This document shows, piece by piece, positions 19,401 to 22,507 of a stretch of 22,507 nucleotides of DNA; positions within the stretch are counted from its first letter, which is position 1; every line of letters begins with the position of its first letter. The position numbers and the translations under genes are program-made. Below the pieces are notes generated by a model. The model had not been told where the DNA came from. It made no database searches and saw only the letters and a list, made by a program, of their open reading frames with translations. The stretch is from Didymodactylos carnosus (taxonomy: Eukaryota; Rotifera; Eurotatoria; Philodinida; Philodinidae): assembly GCA_905250885.1 (NCBI GenBank), contig CAJNOQ010002824.1, forward strand, positions 1 to 22,507, given 5' to 3'.

Positions 19401-22379
19401 GCATTTCCAAAAGCCGATGATCTTATACTAGATGGTGAAATATTATTAATCGATATCAAGTATGGAACATTTATTTTATGTTATTGTTTGGAGTTAAATA
19501 ATTGTCTCTTTTTCTAGAACGAAAAAACCACTACCATTTGGAACATTAGGTGTACACAAAAAAGCAAAATACAGCGAGGCGAATGTATGTATGTCTTTTG
19601 ATCTTTTAAATTGTTACTGATTATTTTGTATTTTTTTTTGTAGATTGCTTTTTTTGTATTTGATTGTTTATATTTCAATGGTGAATCATTATTGGATTTA
19701 CCGTTGAAAGAACGACGTACTATCTTGACAAAACATATGTCACCGATTGAAAATCGTATACTTATATCCGAACAAAAATTAGTCACAAAAAAATCAGAAT
19801 TGCAAACATTAATCAATTATGCTATTAGCGAAGGATTAGAAGGTTTGGTATTAAAAGATCCAGAGTCATTATATGAGCCGGGTAAACGTCATTGGTTAAA
19901 AGTGAAAAAAGATTATTTACTAGAAGGTATGCATTGTTTTATTAGTTTTATTTATTTTTATATGTAGCATTATTTTATATTTTTTTTTATCTAGGTGCAA
20001 TGGCTGATACATGTGATCTTGTTGTATTGGGTGCTTATTATGGAACGGGTAAAAAAGGTGGTTTAATGTCTGTATTTCTATTGGGATGTTATGATCAAAC
20101 AAAACAGCAATGGTGTACAGTTTGTAAATGTGGTAATGGATTTGATGATGCAAAAATTGATCAATTACAAAAAGAATTAAAACCAAATCTAATTAAAATT
20201 AGTAAAGATATGAAAAAAGTGCCAAACTGGTAAGTCATTGTTAAACAAAGGTACAAAATTGACTAGTACTCATAACTCTTTCATTCAATATATTTAGGTT
20301 GAATTTAAATCGTCAATATGCACCAGATTTTGTTGTTGTTGATCCAAAAAAATCACCAGTGTGGGAAATAACTGTAAGTAACTAATTTACACAATCTTAT
20401 AAGAGAAACGTTTATACTCTCTCATTGTTCTTACTTGTAGGGAGCCGAATTTTCACAATCAAAAGCACATACAGCAAATGGAATTAGTATTCGTTTTCCA
20501 CGAGTGACAAAAGTATACATATTTTCATCTTCGATTGTGTTTGGATCAATGTTAAAAATGTTTTTATCTATTTGTGTAGGTTCGTGATGATAAAACATGG
20601 AAAGAGGCTACTAATCTTGCTTATTTAATTAAATTATTTGAAAAATCGAAACCAACCGTTATATTCAAAGATGAGGATATGAATGATGAAATAGATGAGG
20701 ATGAATTAGGATTTTCGTTTAGTAATAATACTAATAATAATAATGGCATCGATGAAAAATCGTTAAAACGATCAGTGGATGATGTGGAAACTAGTGAAGT
20801 TTCAAAAAAAAAAGCAGTAGCAACAAATAATGGTAATTCTTCAATGGTAACATGTAGTTTTCCAACACTATTTGACGCCTACGTCTTTTATTTATCATCA
20901 ACAATATCTGCTGATGAAAAGGCAAATTTAACTCGATTTATAAATGCGTTTGATGGTGATATTATAAATGATGAAAATGAATATGAAATGATTACACATT
21001 ATGTTGGTAAAAAGGATAAAAACTATAACAAAATTGAACAAAGAACAAAATTTCAACATATTCAAACGGATTATTTATGGGATTGCATCAAAAATAAAAA
21101 AAAATTATAAATAAATACAATGGTTAAGCTACTTTGTTTCTAAAAGTGGTGGTATATTTTAGTTAGAACGCTGAAAGTTTTCTACAAAGTCATTTTTTCG
21201 ATCAGCTTTATTGGCAACAAAGAAAAATTTCTCATTTTTTATTTCTTCTTTTGATTCAGGGACTATTTGTGTGTGATGAGATGCCTTTGAAAACGAAATC
21301 ACAAAGTATATGTACATCTAGATTTATGTGGAAATATTGCCAAATTTTTTGCAAATTTTTTTCGTTTCCTAACTAGATGTTAAATTTATTTGTGATAACT
21401 GAAGTTTTTCCTTTATAGAGGAGTGTTCAATTGTAAAATAAATTTGTATTTTGTAGTATTTTTTTTTCTTCTTCAGTATCTCAATTATCTCATTATTTGG
21501 TAAATATCTCATGTTAGCTAGTCCATCTCAATATATGTAAATTGTGTATGACACAAATCTCTCATTGTCAGATAGTCATTGTTGGTTCTACTTTTTGTTG
21601 TTCTTGTCAAATATTTTATAGAAAATGAAATGTTAAACATAATTTAGTGTTACGCTTCTTATGCGTATTGTGTTTTTTTATTGTTGTAAAGAAACCAAGT
21701 TTTTGGAATACTTTTGTATTATTAAAAGAGAGTCTACTCAACGTATGGTATGGTCTATTAAGTATAAAAGTCAAATTTTTATACTGAACTTGGATGACGT
21801 TGTTTTTGTTCGGTTGAAAGTTGTGACGAACAAATTCATATTTGTCAGTTGTTTTTAATTGATAATTGGCGTCATTATCATTGATCTCGATAATAAATGT
21901 GTGCAAGCCAAAGTGATGCCGATGATCATAACAGAAAGAACTTGTCATTTCGCGTGTTTTGCTTCTAACTTTCAGTTAAAAGCACATTTCATAGTGAAAA
22001 AACAAATTGACTATGTCTAAATTCTATCGTTGTTATAACAAGTATCGATAAATGAATTTCATGCACTCTGATACTCTTCTATAATTATAAATTCTCTCTT
22101 CTACAAAATAAATGTTCATTTTATTATAGAATTATTTTTTTGTTTTGAAGAAAAATAGGATTTTCCAGTGAGCTATTCTTTTTTTTTCTTTTATTATTTA
22201 TAAATTCATTGAATAATCTCTATTATTTTCTAGGAGTTTTAGTTATGTTTTCATTGGACGCAATACAGCTGATTCTCGGGAATATGCTATTAAAAAAATT
22301 GCATGTCACAATCTAGAAGATGAAAATAGATTTAAAAAAGAAGTAGAAAATTATCAACGATTTAAACATCCATCACTAA
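16491..22379 (+). CDS. STK16: STK16/MPSK1-like serine/threonine kinase, 5' part (exons 1-2), gene runs off the window
   Basis: STK16 is a small, constitutively active NAK-family kinase anchored to Golgi and plasma membranes by N-terminal acylation. Exon 1 (16491-16567) starts MGCMCSNQTIIVQGEKFYL: Gly2 for myristoylation, Cys3 and Cys5 for palmitoylation, and the same layout as human STK16. It ends in the glycine-rich loop. Exon 2 (22234 to about 22379) continues it in phase, giving GEGSFSYVFIG and then YAIKKIAC with the ATP-binding Lys at about residue 46, the aligned equivalent of the human lysine. Both exon edges have good GT and AG signals. The intron between them is 5666 bp and contains the entire LIG3 gene. 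A MITE interrupts exon 2 after HPSL. Catalytic and activation loops lie beyond the window. Confidence 0.85.
16568..17863 (+). other. STK16 intron 1, part before LIG3
   Basis: About 1.3 kb without a recognised exon. It must hold the LIG3 promoter. It contains a cluster of palindromes (agcgct at 17294-17299 and 17337-17342 around cgtattttaaatacg at 17314-17328). Pyrimidine-AG sites near 17779 could be LIG3 5'-leader acceptors. An in-frame TAA at 17798-17800 rules out a contiguous N-terminal extension of LIG3 beyond that point. Confidence 0.4.
17864..21110 (+). CDS. LIG3: DNA ligase III (ATP-dependent), nested in an STK16 intron
   Basis: It seals nicks in base-excision and single-strand-break repair (usually with XRCC1) and in mitochondria. 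Eight exons give 915 codons plus stop: 17864-18536, 18649-19459, 19518-19584, 19644-19926, 19995-20229, 20298-20373, 20441-20512, 20580-21110. Order: PARP-type zinc finger at 1-95 with C18, C21, H52, C55; acidic linker at about 147-187; DNA-binding domain; and nucleotidyltransferase domain with motif I EIKYDGER (adenylated Lys about 436), motif III DGEILLI, motif IV EGLEGLVLKD (about 580) and motif V HWLKVKKDY (about 599). The OB-fold follows, with DLVVLGAYYG and AEFSQSKAHTANGISIRFPR. A C-terminal BRCT domain (about 825-915) with Trp in DYLWDCI matches the XRCC1-binding alpha isoform. No mitochondrial leader is visible upstream. Introns are 57-112 nt. The gene looks intact. Confidence 0.96.
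21111..22233 (+). other. LIG3 3' flank and remainder of STK16 intron 1
   Basis: No coding exon was recognised. The LIG3 stop overlaps an aataaa (21110-21115), and a second aataaa at 21437-21442 is followed by a long T-rich tract, so either could be the LIG3 3' end. Frames at 21616-21948 (-) and 21661-21858 (+) overlap each other and match nothing known. The segment ends in the pyrimidine-rich acceptor (ttattttctag) of STK16 exon 2. Confidence 0.4.
21437..21442 (+). terminator. Candidate LIG3 polyadenylation signal
   Basis: aataaa about 330 nt after the LIG3 stop, followed by gt/t-rich sequence and a run of nine T. It lies inside the STK16 intron on the same strand, so STK16 transcription has to read through it. 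Confidence 0.4.
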
Positions 22380-22501
22380 GTTAGTGCCTATCATTTTAGT
22401 ATAGCCCCCCCTAAAAATTTTGAACGCTTGGACAGTTTAGAAGCCCCGGAGGCTTCTATTATGGGGGGGGGGGTTATACTAAAATGATAGGCACTAACTT
22501 A
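22377..22501. mobile_element. 121-bp Tc1/mariner-type MITE in STK16 exon 2
   Basis: The element (22379-22499) has 33-bp terminal inverted repeats, 22379-22411 and 22467-22499, matching at 32 of 33 positions. They begin AGTTAGTGCC and end in a C-run (G-run on the right). TA dinucleotides flank it (22377-22378 and 22500-22501), as left by Tc1/mariner-type insertion. The original site, catcac-TA-ttgatg, is nearly palindromic. The centre holds an 8-bp hairpin (tagaagcc 22438-22445 / ggcttcta 22451-22458). It has no coding capacity. Taking out the element and one TA leaves the kinase frame continuous (HPSL then LM). Confidence 0.8.
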
Positions 22502-22507
22502 TTGATG

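Noticed and set aside
19514..20186. Two minus-strand ORFs over LIG3 exons 3-5
   Set aside because: They are antisense shadows of conserved ligase motifs.
21616..21948. Overlapping plus and minus ORFs after LIG3
   Set aside because: Mutually overlapping, AT-driven composition, no family match; checked as a possible alternative first exon of STK16 and lacks the acylation motif.
22371..22507. Terminal palindrome as an amplification or assembly chimera
   Set aside because: The inverted arms at the window end could come from a foldback artefact. However, the 33-bp repeats have clear ends at TA duplications, a distinct centre, and removing the unit restores a sensible kinase reading frame. The extra match outside the TA is explained by a near-palindromic target.
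1..22507. tRNA, rRNA, CRISPR or prokaryotic-type operon signals
   Set aside because: None seen; gene structure is eukaryotic throughout. I also saw no obvious spliced-leader RNA gene or telomeric repeat array.

Overview
The window reads as nuclear DNA of a small-genome animal, most likely a bdelloid rotifer or a close relative. This is inferred, not proven. It is AT-rich, with multi-exon genes whose introns are almost all 55-115 nt with GT-AG ends. It carries animal-specific genes (motile-cilium CFAP57, DNA ligase III with a PARP-type finger, an LCOR/E93-type factor, STK16). The space between genes holds scraps of DNA transposons and an NHL-like fragment. All four recognisable genes lie on the + strand.

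Layout: 1-4.69 kb is gene-poor. It holds an open stretch resembling a BED-type zinc finger, a faint DDE transposase trace on the minus strand, a 70-codon unknown ORF and a pair of diverged inverted repeats about 130 bp long. At 4761-9699 lies a complete 19-exon CFAP57 (1220 codons), with an RFX X-box-like site upstream. At 9.7-12.2 kb lies a graveyard of mobile elements: a 463-bp hAT-type MITE with a perfect 8-bp target duplication, a decayed NHL-like open frame and a PIF/Harbinger (HARBI1-like) transposase fragment. At 12250-14994 lies a complete 9-exon LCOR/E93-family Pipsqueak-type transcriptional cofactor (733 codons), followed by its 3' region.

From 16491 the first exon of an STK16/MPSK1 kinase begins. 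Its phase-compatible second exon appears only at 22234, 5.7 kb later. That intron contains the whole 8-exon LIG3 gene (17864-21110, 915 codons) on the same strand. In the second STK16 exon, a 121-bp MITE with 33-bp terminal inverted repeats sits at a TA target. It either breaks the kinase frame or, because it carries a donor, a branch-like site and an in-frame acceptor, may be spliced out as a new intron. The window ends 6 bp beyond the right-hand TA.

The genes do not form one pathway: axoneme structure, transcriptional control, DNA repair and a membrane-anchored kinase. The most notable points are the nested ligase and the transposon that may serve as an intron. Exon boundaries come from reading frame, splice signals and remembered similarity to vertebrate orthologues; no alignment was run.
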